DNA of 64,000 bases from Tethya wilhelma (taxonomy: Eukaryota; Porifera; Demospongiae; Tethyida; Tethyidae): contig CAXIPT010000012.1 in the NCBI GenBank assembly GCA_964030475.1, positions 544,123-608,122 on the forward strand, written 5' to 3'. Positions 1-11,285 of this stretch are shown here, piece by piece. Both the position numbers and the translations under genes were made by a program. Within the stretch, counting starts at the first letter, position 1. Each line of letters starts with the position of its first letter. The notes under the pieces were generated by a model. That model was not told the DNA's origin. It saw nothing but the letters and a program-made list of their open reading frames with translations, and made no database searches.

Positions 1-790
1 GCCCAGATCCTAGTTGCAGTTTGTGTACAGGGAACTACTGACACCACCTAAGAGATAGCATGAACTCACACAAGTGGAGAAAATTGTTATCAAACCCTGT
101 AGATCTATGTGCTTACGAGCAAGGATATTTACAATTCAGCCCCTGGGTGTAGTCTTTCACAACAGAATTCGACAGAAAGATAAACTTCCATAGAAGTAAG
201 CTTCAACCATACACTGGCAACTGTCATACGTTATGTTGTTGTAACTAACCCGCTCAAAAAACTAAGTGAAGGCAGCCATCTCTGATTGAGCCACCTCCCA
301 CATTGGCTCAAATTCTGCCGCCAAGTGGAGGCGCACGCGGCTATGGGTAAGGTCTATTAGTAGGCATAAGCTTGTGCACAAAAGTTACACTAGCTTCTTT
401 GCCTGTTTGTCTGTTTGTTCCATCTGAATATGTAGAACAAAAGTCAGATCATAAATTGCCAATTGCAAGATTAGGACTTGAGGTTTAGACCTGCTTTTTG
501 CATAAAAGTTAGGCCATGCAACTGTACCAGAAAATTTCCCATCAATATGAATAATTAAAGCAACTAGGATCGGCCATTTATTTTTCAAAATAAAAACTCA
601 TTTCACTGCATGCTGTGGCTTCTCATTCTCCTTTTTTCCGTAAGTGTTTGGTTCTGTGTTGCCCCAATTATATGCATGTATGTTGAAAGTTTTATTATTG
701 CATGATACTGTTACAATAATTTATCCCATTCCTATTGCGATGTTACCTATACAATAACTAAACTCAGTAACCTGTACATAATATGTATAG
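1..790. other. 5' flank or intron of the adhesion GPCR
   Basis: AT-rich sequence without a convincing exon. The GPCR must have upstream exons because the GPS exon starts in phase 1, but I found none with compatible phase here. Confidence 0.5.
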
Positions 791-3700
791 GGTCAGGATC
801 TTGGTCAAGTGATGGCATCTGTCAAGAACTGAAACACAGTGGTTACAGCTTTGTTTGTGAATGTAGTCAACTTGGTCATTTTGGAATTCTTTTTGTAAGA
901 GCTAGTCTTTGTGACAAAATATAATGTAGAGCCATTAATTTTACAAAAATTTTTTAGGATCTTGACTTTAAGCCATTGGAAGTTTCGGCTCAGCCAATCT
1001 CTGTTGTGACATATATTGGACCGGTTATATCATTGCTCTGCCGGAAATTTCTTATCATTACCCACTTGGTGGCTAGGTATGTCTTGCAAAATTCAATACT
1101 GGTTTTGAATAAGTATACTCATAGAAACCCTAATTTGAAATTATTTTCCAGAAAATTACGCAAGAGTACACATGGATTAATATTAGTCAACATTAGCCTT
1201 GCTCAAGTGGGATTTTTTATCTCATTTTTGTTTGGTGGATCTGGACGTTTTGCTTTGAGTGGTATTTTCTGTGGAGTCATTGCAGCATTTATAAACTACT
1301 TTATTCTAATCTATTCTGCATGGACATCTGCTGAAATCATTTGGCTATACGTCAAACAAACAAAAAAAACAGAAAGTCAGTGTGAGTCGAGGGTCTTTTG
1401 TATTTCTCTACCAACTATCTGGTGTAAGTTACATAATTATTATGATTATTATGACCTACCATACATACCGTATAGCTGGTTATTTTGACGATAATTAAAT
1501 GTGGAGAAAGGGAGCTCGATCACTCGATATTGGCGAACTTTAATTTTAGTGAATGAAACATTGAAAGTGCATTACATCATATGGCGAAATTAGTTTAGTA
1601 GCTAATATAATTATATACACCTTCTTTTTGTTTTTCCTCTACTAGAGTAGATTGACAAAGTTTTTCAAGCAACAATCAAACTAACTGTGCTGAAAGCCTT
1701 CTTGCTTCAGACTACGATATCGCCAACGCAACTAAAGAGTTTTTTTAGCCAGGGAACCAAGCTTTCAAAAGCGATGCTATGTATCCCTGCACCTACGTAG
1801 CAAGTTTCAAGCTTATTTCATAAAGGACGTACTGTGAAGAAAACGTCATTTTAAATACTTCTATCGGGATCTCGCTAGCGCATATTCAAATATTCATATT
1901 TGAGCAATAAATTTTGATGAATTTAACTTTGGCAATTTGAAGAAATTCGCCAATGTTGCCAAAATAAAATCCTCGCAAAGGTTTCCGGCTATATGGTATA
2001 ATATTATAGAAATTTCAAATTGTGTACATTCCAGTATATAGCTATGAAAATACACTCGGGAGTTAAAGGGGGGCTGACATGAAAAACTGAAAAATTTATT
2101 TTTTGGTATCAAACTGTAGCTCAGGTGGTGTACATTTGGAATATCAGGCTTGTTTTTTTTAATTTCAAGTCTACAGTGGACAATAACCCCAAGAAAAATC
2201 ACTGCAAAATGAGATTGCAATGTATTTCCTTGATGGGCGGGGTTTACGTATGACGTCACGGGGGGAACGAGTTCAGCGCAAAGAAGCACAAAGCATAGCC
2301 TGGTGGCTGTTTTCTAGCCCCCATAGTGAAGCGCTGAGTTGCTGCAGGATGTTCTAACACATATTGTGAAGATGTCAGTCTTTTTAAGTTCCCAAAGATC
2401 CTGTTATATGTTTCAAATGGGCGAAAAAAAATACAGAGAACAAGAGTAAATTGGTCAGGTCCGGCCTGAGACCATTTTGAGGTTGCCTGACTTCTCTGAT
2501 CAGATCTGAGGGGCATGCAGAAGATAAGAAGACATAAATCTGATGCCATTCCAACTATATTTCAGAGGTCCACCAAGTATCTAGTGCAGGACCAAATTTT
2601 GAGAAGGCTCAGCCTGTAGTACTGACTTCAGTTATCGAAAGAAATCATCAAACAGGCCACCTATATTCATGATGGTTCAAAGCCAAATAATGGCAGACTC
2701 AGAGCTGCTTATGAAGAGAGAGAGAGAGAGAGAGAGAGTAGATCATGGATACAGGACAGAATTAAAAATAGCATTCAAGTTTCAAGCTGGTATTACTGTG
2801 ACCATGTCTACTACTAGATACTAACGTTAACTGGATTACTGGATCATGAACCAGAACCCGCACAAGAGACAAGTATAGCATCTGAGGAAGCAGCATCCCA
2901 GTGCCCAGCCGGAAAGGAAGGTTTCAAACCAGCAGCAGGACAAAATTAAATCAGTTTTGTTGGTATATGCGAAGCATGACGTACATAGCATTACATGTTG
3001 AAACTTTTTTTGTTATAGAATTTACAGTCAGTGCTAATCCACTCTAATAGACATAATGTTATTACTTATAGGTCTGTAGGTAAAAATTAAGCCAGATGTG
3101 CGTTCTGTTGCAGAATATGTTGATGTACCTATATGAAAGCAACCATTAGACGATGTACATGTAGAGGGAATCAGTATCAAACCACTTTGACCCCAGCTCC
3201 TCTCAGTAGCCAGTAGGAGGGACCTCAGGTTGATAAGCCTACTGCCATCAAAAGTCACGACATTAAATTTGTAATTATCAGATTCTCATTTGAACAATTT
3301 GGGCCATTGTTCAGGTTGTGAGACATGTGCATGATGAAGAGTTTGGATGGTGTCACTGTTCAGTTCTGTCCTTCCTATATAACCACCTCGAGCAGAGTAG
3401 GTTAGCTGTCAGTAAGCAGTAAACCTGTATTGCCTGAAAAGATAATGAAAAGCAGTTAATTAATGTACAATAGCTATAATAATACTATTTTGGTTAACTC
3501 ACTCATGTCAGGGTCACCACAGTCACAGATATCGGTAGGTGAAGAAGCAACTTTGTATACTGACCCAAACATTAAGGTATACAGCACCAAACACCTCATG
3601 TTCGATTATACAATTGACTGTGTCTGATTCAGCTTCCATCTTGTCACAGAGATTTTTTTGCAGCACAGACAGTCAACATTGTACTGAACACAGTGCCCGG

Positions 3701-6700
3701 CCTGGACCACACTGCCACCTGAGCTACAATTGTCCACATAAAATTAAACAGAATGTATGAAAATTATAGCTGATAGACTCACCAATCAGTGCTTCCTAGC
3801 CTATCCTGTCTTGTATCTTCGTCAGATGAATCTCCAGAGTCTCCACAGCTGTCACTTCCAGCCATAGATACTATACACAATATCTATGCTTCCAGCAGAT
3901 TGTTTACTAATTCATGAGTATGGCGGCTCAATTCTGTGTGAGCTTCCATCACTATCTGAAGCATTGTCTTGGCTTTCAAATGAAAAAGATGAATTACCAA
4001 GGCTCAAAACATTACTGCTTGCACTTGAATCATCGTTGTTGTTGTCAATAGCAGAGCTGTGGCTAGAGGAAGAGCTGTGTTCAGCCATTAGTTAGCTACT
4101 AAACGCGTAGAAACGTTCCCCCCGTGACGTCACGTAGTAGCTCCACCCAAACAGGAAATACAGAAATTTGCCTTTCCTGGTGGAGTCAGCTCACCTCATA
4201 TCATGCAAGTTTTTACTGCTTTAGAATTTTTTGTGATTTTTTTGACTATTTTTCCTCTAACTTACATCACTTAAAGTACATTTTGGTGCAAAAAAAATTT
4301 GCATGTCAGCCCCCCTTTAACTTAAATTTATGCGCATATTGTATAGTACCAAAATGATTAGAATAACCAAACGGTAAACAGATATATATAACTTGTACAA
4401 TAGATGAGAAGTCTGAGAATGCCCTGTTATGTTTCAAATTCAGTTGCAGAGTATAAGTAGTATTACAATACACAATACACTGAATTTATATGTACTAAAT
4501 CAGTGTGACTGCATGCCCTCAAAAAGCTTTGGACATTTCTGTTTAGACTTAAGCATTTGCAATAGAAATATATAACAGCACACAAGATGTTAAAGCCGGG
4601 TGATATTCTTGATCCTGGAAATAGTCGGTTACTCACCACACACTGATTGGCTGGTGTCTTTGTGTAAATATACACGGCAAGCAGACTTAGTATAAGCTTG
4701 TAAAGAAGGTTATTCTTTGGACATCCCCACTATCCAGTGATGAGCACAGATAGAGCCAAATCTCAGTGTAATCCAGCTCACGTTCAGTTGCGGTTACTTA
4801 CGAGTGCAGCACTGCTGGTATAATATTCTCTAGCTATAGAGCTAGCTACCAAACTGCTACAGTCATAGATACAACAATACTAACCAAACTGGAGTCAAGC
4901 CTCAGTTGAGAAGACTCGATGACACAGACAAAAATTTGAAAATTTCCGCTGCAATTTTTTGTTCACTGGTGAATTTTTAAATTTCTCGCTGCTACAGAGA
5001 AGGCTCCAGCTAATTGCTAGCCTGCCAAGAGACTCCATAACTATAATAGCTACTAGTATCCTACCAGCCTAGATCGACTAGTCAAATTTCAACAAACCAG
5101 GCCATGCTTCAATCCAGCGCTCTTCTGCCACGGTAATCGAGAGTTCTCACTTTCAAACTGGTTTGTAAACGATAGTAGTGAACTTTACTAGTCTTTAAAT
5201 AACTAGCTAGAGTACAGTTAGCAAGCCTACTACTTTCTGTGGTCTACAAAACAGTTATACATGTCTTTCTATGTGTATGGAATAATGCCCTATCACGCAT
5301 TATACTCCATATCCACAGAAAGATGTGTAATAACTATAACATATAAAGCATGCAGGGCTGCTCAATCCTTGAAAATAATCAAAATAATTAAGTCTATCCA
5401 TTGCATTTATATTCTCACGAAAAATTTTATTACTCTTTGATAAATTGCACCAATGATTATTTATAATTATTATTAATACATATATTCTATTTCAATTATA
5501 TTAATGTGTGTAGTTATTCCATTGCTAATTGTTGCTATATCTGCTGGAGTTGGTCATCGTTACTACACGAATAACTACCAGTAAGCTATGTGTGTGTGTT
5601 TGTGTGTTCTATAGAAAATAATATATTAATATTCAGCCTTTGACCTTTATGTGATAATGAGGTCACTATTTCGCTAAGAACCCTCATTAAGATATTTGTG
5701 AGGTCACTAATAGTCACAAAACAAGCACCCAGGTCACTAACTCAGTGTGTTAGTGACCTCAGAGTCATGAATATATAAATGAGTTTTTTCATCTATATGT
5801 ATTTACCAAGCTATCACAATAATGTATCCTACTGCTACAAACTGTCGTGATGCTATGGCACATGCAGAGAAGCCCATACAAAGGGTTGAGTTGCATGTGT
5901 AGCTACAAGATTACAAAATGGCTCTATTATAGCAAACTAATCTCAGTGTCGAATGATCCTGCACCAAAAAAAAAATAACAAACAAAACTAGTTTGGTGTC
6001 TCAGTAACAGACTCTACCTTACAAAGAGAGCAGACACTAACCTTTTAGCCCTTTTCAAGAGCAACATCAGCTGGATAGATGTTTTTACTCAGGTTTTCTA
6101 ACATTGGTTGGATTTTTCGGCAATTTTCCCAACAAACCAAGCCTCAAAGGTTTTCTGACACATATATTATTGATTAGTTTTCTGGCAATATAGAAAGTTT
6201 TGAGGCAACATAGAAACGTTACCTGAGACAGGGCTATAGCTACAGTGCATGCTCACTGAATTTTTTCAAAATGAATCCAGATTATAATTTGATGTCACGT
6301 TATTATAGAGAATGACCGGTTACTAAGGAAGTGATAATTTTTAAGCCAGTTAGTGACCACACCTTCAGTTCTTAGTGATTAGAAGCCCTCGTAAATGTTT
6401 ATTATAGTAACCTCAGGCTAGAGCACTAACCTATACTAAATGTCAAAATTAAACAAAGAAAAAGACTAGTATACTATAATTATGTGGCATCAGTAAACTT
6501 TGATGAGTAGTTCTTTTGTTGGGGAGTATGTTCTTTGATATATACTAGTTTCGTCTTCTTGTAGTTAGAGTTGAAAGGTTGTTGTCTCTCTGTCTGCATG
6601 GCATTTATCATAATGTGCATGTCTACACTAGCTCTGTCATTTCACTAAGCTAGCTGCTACTTAAGCCTTTTGTTACATCAATCTCTGATATTCTACATGT

Positions 6701-9700
6701 ATAGTCTCTACAAAAAGCTAAGCGTAGTTCTAGAAACCTTCTTCAAGTAAGTTATGTATAGTTAGGAAGTACGTATTACGTATAATTATATTATTATATG
6801 AAAACAAAAATAGCAATTGATATTCTGGCTTCGATCCCACTGCACAGTTTACGAATGCTCAGAAACGTTCTGTGAATTTTAGTCAGGCTGAGCATGTAGT
6901 TACTAATCTATGAAAAAAAAGAGCTTCTAAGCAAGTTTGAAGACTCTACTTTGCATAATTGTTTTGCTAGATTTTAAAAGTGATAAACATTTTCTGCTGT
7001 CTATATATGGAACATCTGACCCATTCCTACTATAAACAAGCAGTAAAAATCAAAAAAATAAGTAGCGTAGGAATGGGCAGTGTGGTAAAAAGTATTGGAA
7101 CAAGGCATGTCTCAATTTGGGCACATGACTACTTCATTTTTATTCAGACTTGATCCCTCATATTGATCCTGCCAACTGACGGTAGGAATTTTACCCAGAG
7201 CTATGGTACTATATTATTTTTGTTAGGCCTTGTGAAATTATGCTAGCATAATTTTGAGAATAATAGGTAGCTTGGAGCATTGAGAATAATGCTGGAATAA
7301 TAGGTGAAAATTTTGTGATTTTTGGTAATGGTCATCACACAAGCATGCAGGAATGAAGATTGTTGAGGTACAATAACTACAGACAAAAAGAATGCATATA
7401 AATCCCCATGTATCTTACTCCAAAAAGCAGTTTGGATATATTTAAGATGGTTAAAATGTGTTATATTTTTGGTCGTGGGCTTGTTAGTGTTGTAGTACAA
7501 GCCTTATAAGGTGAATGTGCAAAATTAGCTTGATATACACTTTACTATGATGAGCCTGCTACCAAGAATAATTTGAGAATAATGGGGATCATGAAAAAGA
7601 ATAATAGGGTCATGTATTGGGAATTTAAGAATAGAATAAAAGGTAAATTTTTGAGCATAATTTCACAAGGCCTAATTATTGTACAGATCATTGCATTTTA
7701 TGACACTGAGGCCAAGCAGTGGAGTAAACTATAACAGACAGGTAACTTAAACTGAACTGCTGGCCATGAGTTGGATATAAAAAATAAAGTAGTCATGTGC
7801 CGAAATTAAGACACGCCTTGTTCCATGCAATACTTTTTACCGCACTGCCCATTCCTAAAATGAGTTTTTTCATCTATATGTATTTACCAAGCTATCACAA
7901 TAATGTATCCTACTGCTACAAACTGTCGTGATGCTATGGCACATGCAGAGAAGCCCATACAAAGGGTTGAGTTGCATGTGTAGCTACAAGATTACAAAAT
8001 GGCTCTATTATAGCAAACTAATCTCAGTGTCGAATGATCCTGCACCAAAAAAAAAATAACAAACAAAACTAGTTTGGTGTCTCAGTAACAGACTCTACCT
8101 TACAAAGAGAGCAGACACTAACCTTTTAGCCCTTTTCAAGAGCAACATCAGCTGGATAGATGTTTTTACTCAGGTTTTCTAACATTGGTTGGATTTTTCG
8201 GCAATTTTCCCAACAAACCAAGCCTCAAAGGTTTTCTGACACATATATTATTGATTAGTTTTCTGGCAATATAGAAAGTTTTGAGGCAACATAGAAACGT
8301 TACCTGAGACAGGGCTATAGCTACAGTGCATGCTCACTGAATTTTTTCAAAATGAATCCAGATTATAATTTGATGTCACGTTATTATAGAGAATGACCGG
8401 TTACTAAGGAAGTGATAATTTTTAAGCCAGTTAGTGACCACACCTTCAGTTCTTAGTGATTAGAAGCCCTCGTAAATGTTTATTATAGTAACCTCAGGCT
8501 AGAGCACTAACCTATACTAAATGTCAAAATTAAACAAAGAAAAAGACTAGTATACTATAATTATGTGGCATCAGTAAACTTTGATGAGTAGTTCTTTTGT
8601 TGGGGAGTATGTTCTTTGATATATACTAGTTTCGTCTTCTTGTAGTTAGAGTTGAAAGGTTGTTGTCTCTCTGTCTGCATGGCATTTATCATAATGTGCA
8701 TGTCTACACTAGCTCTGTCATTTCACTAAGCTAGCTGCTACTTAAGCCTTTTGTTACATCAATCTCTGATATTCTACATGTATAGTCTCTACAAAAAGCT
8801 AAGCGTAGTTCTAGAAACCTTCTTCAAGTAAGTTATGTATAGTTAGGAAGTACGTATTACGTATAATTATATTATTATATGAAAACAAAAATAGCAATTG
8901 ATATTCTGGCTTCGATCCCACTGCACAGTTTACGAATGCTCAGAAACGTTCTGTGAATTTTAGTCAGGCTGAGCATGTAGTTACTAATCTATGAAAAAAA
9001 AGAGCTTCTAAGCAAGTTTGAAGACTCTACTTTGCATAATTGTTTTGCTAGATTTTAAAAGTGATAAACATTTTCTGCTGTCTATATATGGAACATCTGA
9101 CCCATTCCTACTATAAACAAGCAGTAAAAATCAAAAAAATAAGTAGCGTAGGAATGGGCAGTGTGGTAAAAAGTATTGGAACAAGGCATGTCTCAATTTG
9201 GGCACATGACTACTTCATTTTTATTCAGACTTGATCCCTCATATTGATCCTGCCAACTGACGGTAGGAATTTTACCCAGAGCTATGGTACTATATTATTT
9301 TTGTTAGGCCTTGTGAAATTATGCTAGCATAATTTTGAGAATAATAGGTAGCTTGGAGCATTGAGAATAATGCTGGAATAATAGGTGAAAATTTTGTGAT
9401 TTTTGGTAATGGTCATCACACAAGCATGCAGGAATGAAGATTGTTGAGGTACAATAACTACAGACAAAAAGAATGCATATAAATCCCCATGTATCTTACT
9501 CCAAAAAGCAGTTTGGATATATTTAAGATGGTTAAAATGTGTTATATTTTTGGTCGTGGGCTTGTTAGTGTTGTAGTACAAGCCTTATAAGGTGAATGTG
9601 CAAAATTAGCTTGATATACACTTTACTATGATGAGCCTGCTACCAAGAATAATTTGAGAATAATGGGGATCATGAAAAAGAATAATAGGGTCATGTATTG

Positions 9701-11285
9701 GGAATTTAAGAATAGAATAAAAGGTAAATTTTTGAGCATAATTTCACAAGGCCTAATTATTGTACAGATCATTGCATTTTATGACACTGAGGCCAAGCAG
9801 TGGAGTAAACTATAACAGACAGGTAACTTAAACTGAACTGCTGGCCATGAGTTGGATATAAAAAATAAAGTAGTCATGTGCCGAAATTAAGACACGCCTT
9901 GTTCCATGCAATACTTTTTACCGCACTGCCCATTCCTACACTACTTATTTTTATGAAATTTTTACTACTTGTTCATTCACTTCTTTCATCACTATTGTGT
10001 GGAGGCTATCAGAGACTGGTTAGTCCCTACAAAAAGCCTGAGTAGCAGCTAGATTGTACATACACATGCATATACATTTAATTTATGCTGGAGGAGGCTA
10101 ATGCCACGTGGATAGATAATGAATGACCTTTGAACTCAACCTCAAAGATGGCTGCATTGTAGTATATGAATTTATACACCAAGTTTCAAAGCTTTCTACT
10201 TTTGTTTAGGCCTATTTAAGATAAAAATGAGTATCAAGGAATGTAGTACCCATAAATAGAACTTAATTACTTCGTACTATCAAAGTTGGCTCAATACGTT
10301 CTGGTTCTCTTATCAAGTATATCAGTTAAGAAGTACGTACGTACGTTAGAGAACAAAAATGGCACTATGGTGGGTTCCCAGCAGCGCTCTATACGAGTGC
10401 TAAGAAAAGTTTTTGTGAGCTTTAGGCCTTGCATGCAGTTGATATAACCTGTCAGTGAGAGCTTCTGAGCAACTTTGAAGGCTTAGTTTTGTTTAACTAG
10501 ATTTTTATGGTGACCAACATTTTGTATTGTGTCTATGGGACAGACGGACCATTCCTACTATACGTACTACCGTACGTAATGTAAACTATGATACTACCAT
10601 ATGTATGATTGTGCATAATTATGTTGCTGATAGTTGTCAACCAACTTCCTGGCCTTTCTGGTTCATTTCTATTCTTCCATATCTTCTGATGTTCTTGCTA
10701 AACTGGATTATGTACTTCATTAGTCTCGTCGGTTCTCTTTATCAACTAAATAGAAATGATACTCCGACTTCGAATAAAATAATTCATTTCTTTATTAAGA
10801 TACTAATACAAGACCTGCTCAAAACTGCAGTGTTGTCTACAACCTTTACTATTGGATTAAGTTTTGGACTACTAGCAACAAGATATCATGTTCAATTTGA
10901 TTCAGTGGTATTTCAAGTATTCTTTAGTATATTTACTGGGTTGCACGGAGTTCTTGTCTTCATTTTTTACATTATTTGTGATGTAAGTGCGAAAAGCTAT
11001 TTGCTAAATTGTTTCTCAGTTTTGTGCAAGAAGTGTTCTCAAAGCCAAACATCTTCTCAAACAACCTCAAATTCAGATGATCCTATGAATTTAAATATTG
11101 CAGAACTCAGCACAAATCCTAATGAAGCATATGGGCATTTTTCAAGAAAACAACATAAACCACTTACAATGATACCAAATCAAGCATACGAGACAGTGCC
11201 GGGAGCTCCTACTACTAATAGTGATACTGATAGAGACTTCGTTGTTGACAATGTAGATCATACATATGAAACAGTTTTCATTTGA
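791..11285 (+). CDS. adhesion G protein-coupled receptor, 3' part (GPS, 7TM, C-tail)
   Basis: Family B2 seven-helix receptor of the plasma membrane, presumably with a long extracellular part encoded upstream of the window. Exons supported by GT-AG sites and matching phase: 791-894 (or from 797), 958-1076, 1152-1381, 5514-5580, 10634-11285. Exon one is a GPS motif (WSSDGIC, then CECSQLGHF). Exons two and three give TM1-TM3 (VVTYIGPVISLL, HGLILVNISLAQ, and the third helix with WTSAEIIWLYVK). The 67-nt exon is TM4 (IPLLIVAISAGVG). The last exon is ECL2 to TM7 (CQPTSWPFW; GLHGVLVFIFY) and tail. Phases across the two large introns fit (1381 ends phase 1, 5580 ends phase 2). The usual GPS cleavage triplet H-L-T is Q-L-G here. 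ICL2 between TM3 and TM4 is shorter than normal, so a small exon may be missed or lost. 5' exons are unresolved. Confidence 0.82.
2067..4316. mobile_element. TTAA-flanked DNA transposon (Kolobok/piggyBac-like), non-autonomous
   Basis: Perfect 15-bp terminal inverted repeats AGGGGGGCTGACATG at 2067-2081 and 4302-4316, each flanked by TTAA (2063-2066, 4317-4320). Subterminal inverted blocks around TGACGTCACGGGGGGAACG lie near 2252-2272 and 4112-4132. TTAA target duplications are known for piggyBac and Kolobok; purine-rich ends favour Kolobok (inference). It lies inside the GPCR intron between TM3 and TM4. No transposase was recognised. It carries the P2X7-C-like relic at 3286-4088 and a short GA repeat near 2714-2740. 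Confidence 0.8.
3286..4088 (-). pseudogene. decayed P2X7-C-like (Zn-binding ballast domain) protein gene
   Basis: Cargo gene of the TTAA element, read on the minus strand in several frames. From 4088: a Ser/Asp-rich N terminus (MAEHSSSSSHSS) ending IEPPYS, then an acidic stretch and DRLGSTDW ending at a clean donor (3783/3782). After the intron come WQCG, then a Cys cluster DCLCCKK, then IIEHEVFGAVYLNVWV and FFTYR. A second acceptor near 3444 precedes QYRFTAY, QLTYSARGGYIGR and QPEQW. This block order matches what I recall of the P2X7 C-terminal zinc domain found in many invertebrate proteins. At least two frameshifts and an in-frame stop after RFTAY show it is dead. No channel part is present. 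Family call is from memory. Confidence 0.55.
4317..5513. other. GPCR intron sequence with one interspersed repeat segment
   Basis: Non-coding. Positions about 4597-4760 are a reverse-complement relative of 58815-58990 (shared CACAAAGACACCAGCCAA and GATAGAGCCAA blocks). A long imperfect hairpin is listed separately at 5248-5341. Confidence 0.5.
5248..5341. other. intronic long imperfect hairpin
   Basis: Left arm around CTTTCTATGTGTATGGAATAA and right arm around CTCCATATCCACAGAAAG pair over about 36 bp with a few bulges and an 8-nt loop (CCTATCAC). It does not look like the TIR families elsewhere in the window. It could be a solo foldback remnant or a precursor-miRNA-like hairpin; sequence alone cannot decide. 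Confidence 0.4.
7226..7672. mobile_element. TA-flanked MITE, copy 1
   Basis: 19-bp perfect TIR GGCCTTGTGAAATTATGCT at both ends, flanked by TA (7224-7225, 7673-7674), as in Tc1/mariner-type elements. It sits inside the loop of the family A inverted-repeat module and so inserted after it. The same element recurs at 9307-9753 through the tandem duplication. Confidence 0.75.
9307..9753. mobile_element. TA-flanked MITE, copy 2 (by segmental duplication)
   Basis: Identical to 7226-7672 at an offset of 2081 bp. It arose by duplication of the surrounding unit, not by a second insertion. Confidence 0.75.
9939..10585 (+). repeat. interspersed repeat family A, body
   Basis: Non-coding family with recurring landmarks: CATTCCTACACT, GTTAGTCCCTACAAAAAGC, CCACGTGGATAGATAA, ACGTACGTTAG, GCATGCAGTTG and a terminal CCATTCCTACTATACGTAC. 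Its 5' side joins an inverted-repeat module (TAGGAATGGGCAGTG ... CACTGCCCATTCCTA). Other copies: 19186-19450, 21795-23545, 55283-55980, 56695-57100 (reverse), 62998-63112 and 63888-64000. Classification unknown; no protein. Confidence 0.7.
10634..11285 (+). CDS. last exon of the adhesion GPCR: TM5-TM7 and cytoplasmic tail
   Basis: The exon begins after an acceptor ending TGATAG. Its first base completes the codon started by CA at 5579-5580, giving the ECL2 motif H-C-Q-P-T-S-W. Open upstream sequence back to 10527 is family A repeat and is not part of the gene. Three hydrophobic helices follow (FWFISILPYLLMFLL; LSTTFTIGLSFGLLA; VFFSIFTGLHGVLVFIFYII), then a tail of roughly 100 residues. The tail is Ser/Thr rich with Tyr motifs NEAYGHF, NQAYETV and DHTYETV and ends V-F-I, which could suit SH2/PTB or class II PDZ partners (inference). 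Stop TGA at 11283-11285. Confidence 0.8.

Larger units (their letters stand above)
5777..9938. repeat. exact tandem duplication, 2 x 2081 bp
   Basis: 5777-7857 and 7858-9938 appear identical base for base wherever compared, including the identical 85-codon open frames at 7243 and 9324, which I take as non-coding. The unit starts AAATGAGTTTTTT and ends CATTCCTA; copy one ends abruptly inside a family A inverted repeat that continues normally after copy two. The unit contains a diverged family A body (about 6690-7058), a family A inverted-repeat module (about 7068-7857) and a nested MITE (7226-7672). Either a very recent duplication or an assembly artefact. Confidence 0.9.

Noticed and set aside
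276..346. Possible upstream GPCR exon (reads PSLIEPPPTLAQILPPSGG before GTAAGG)
   Set aside because: Poor acceptor and its phase does not fit the GPS exon at 791 or 797.
1646..1760. Clean fourth exon of the GPCR at 1646
   Set aside because: The phase-1 join makes an immediate stop (T plus AG) and no downstream donor is acceptable; kept only as a possible decayed exon.
7243..9581. Two identical 85-codon minus-strand open frames
   Set aside because: They are the same MITE interior copied by the 2081-bp duplication; no coding features.
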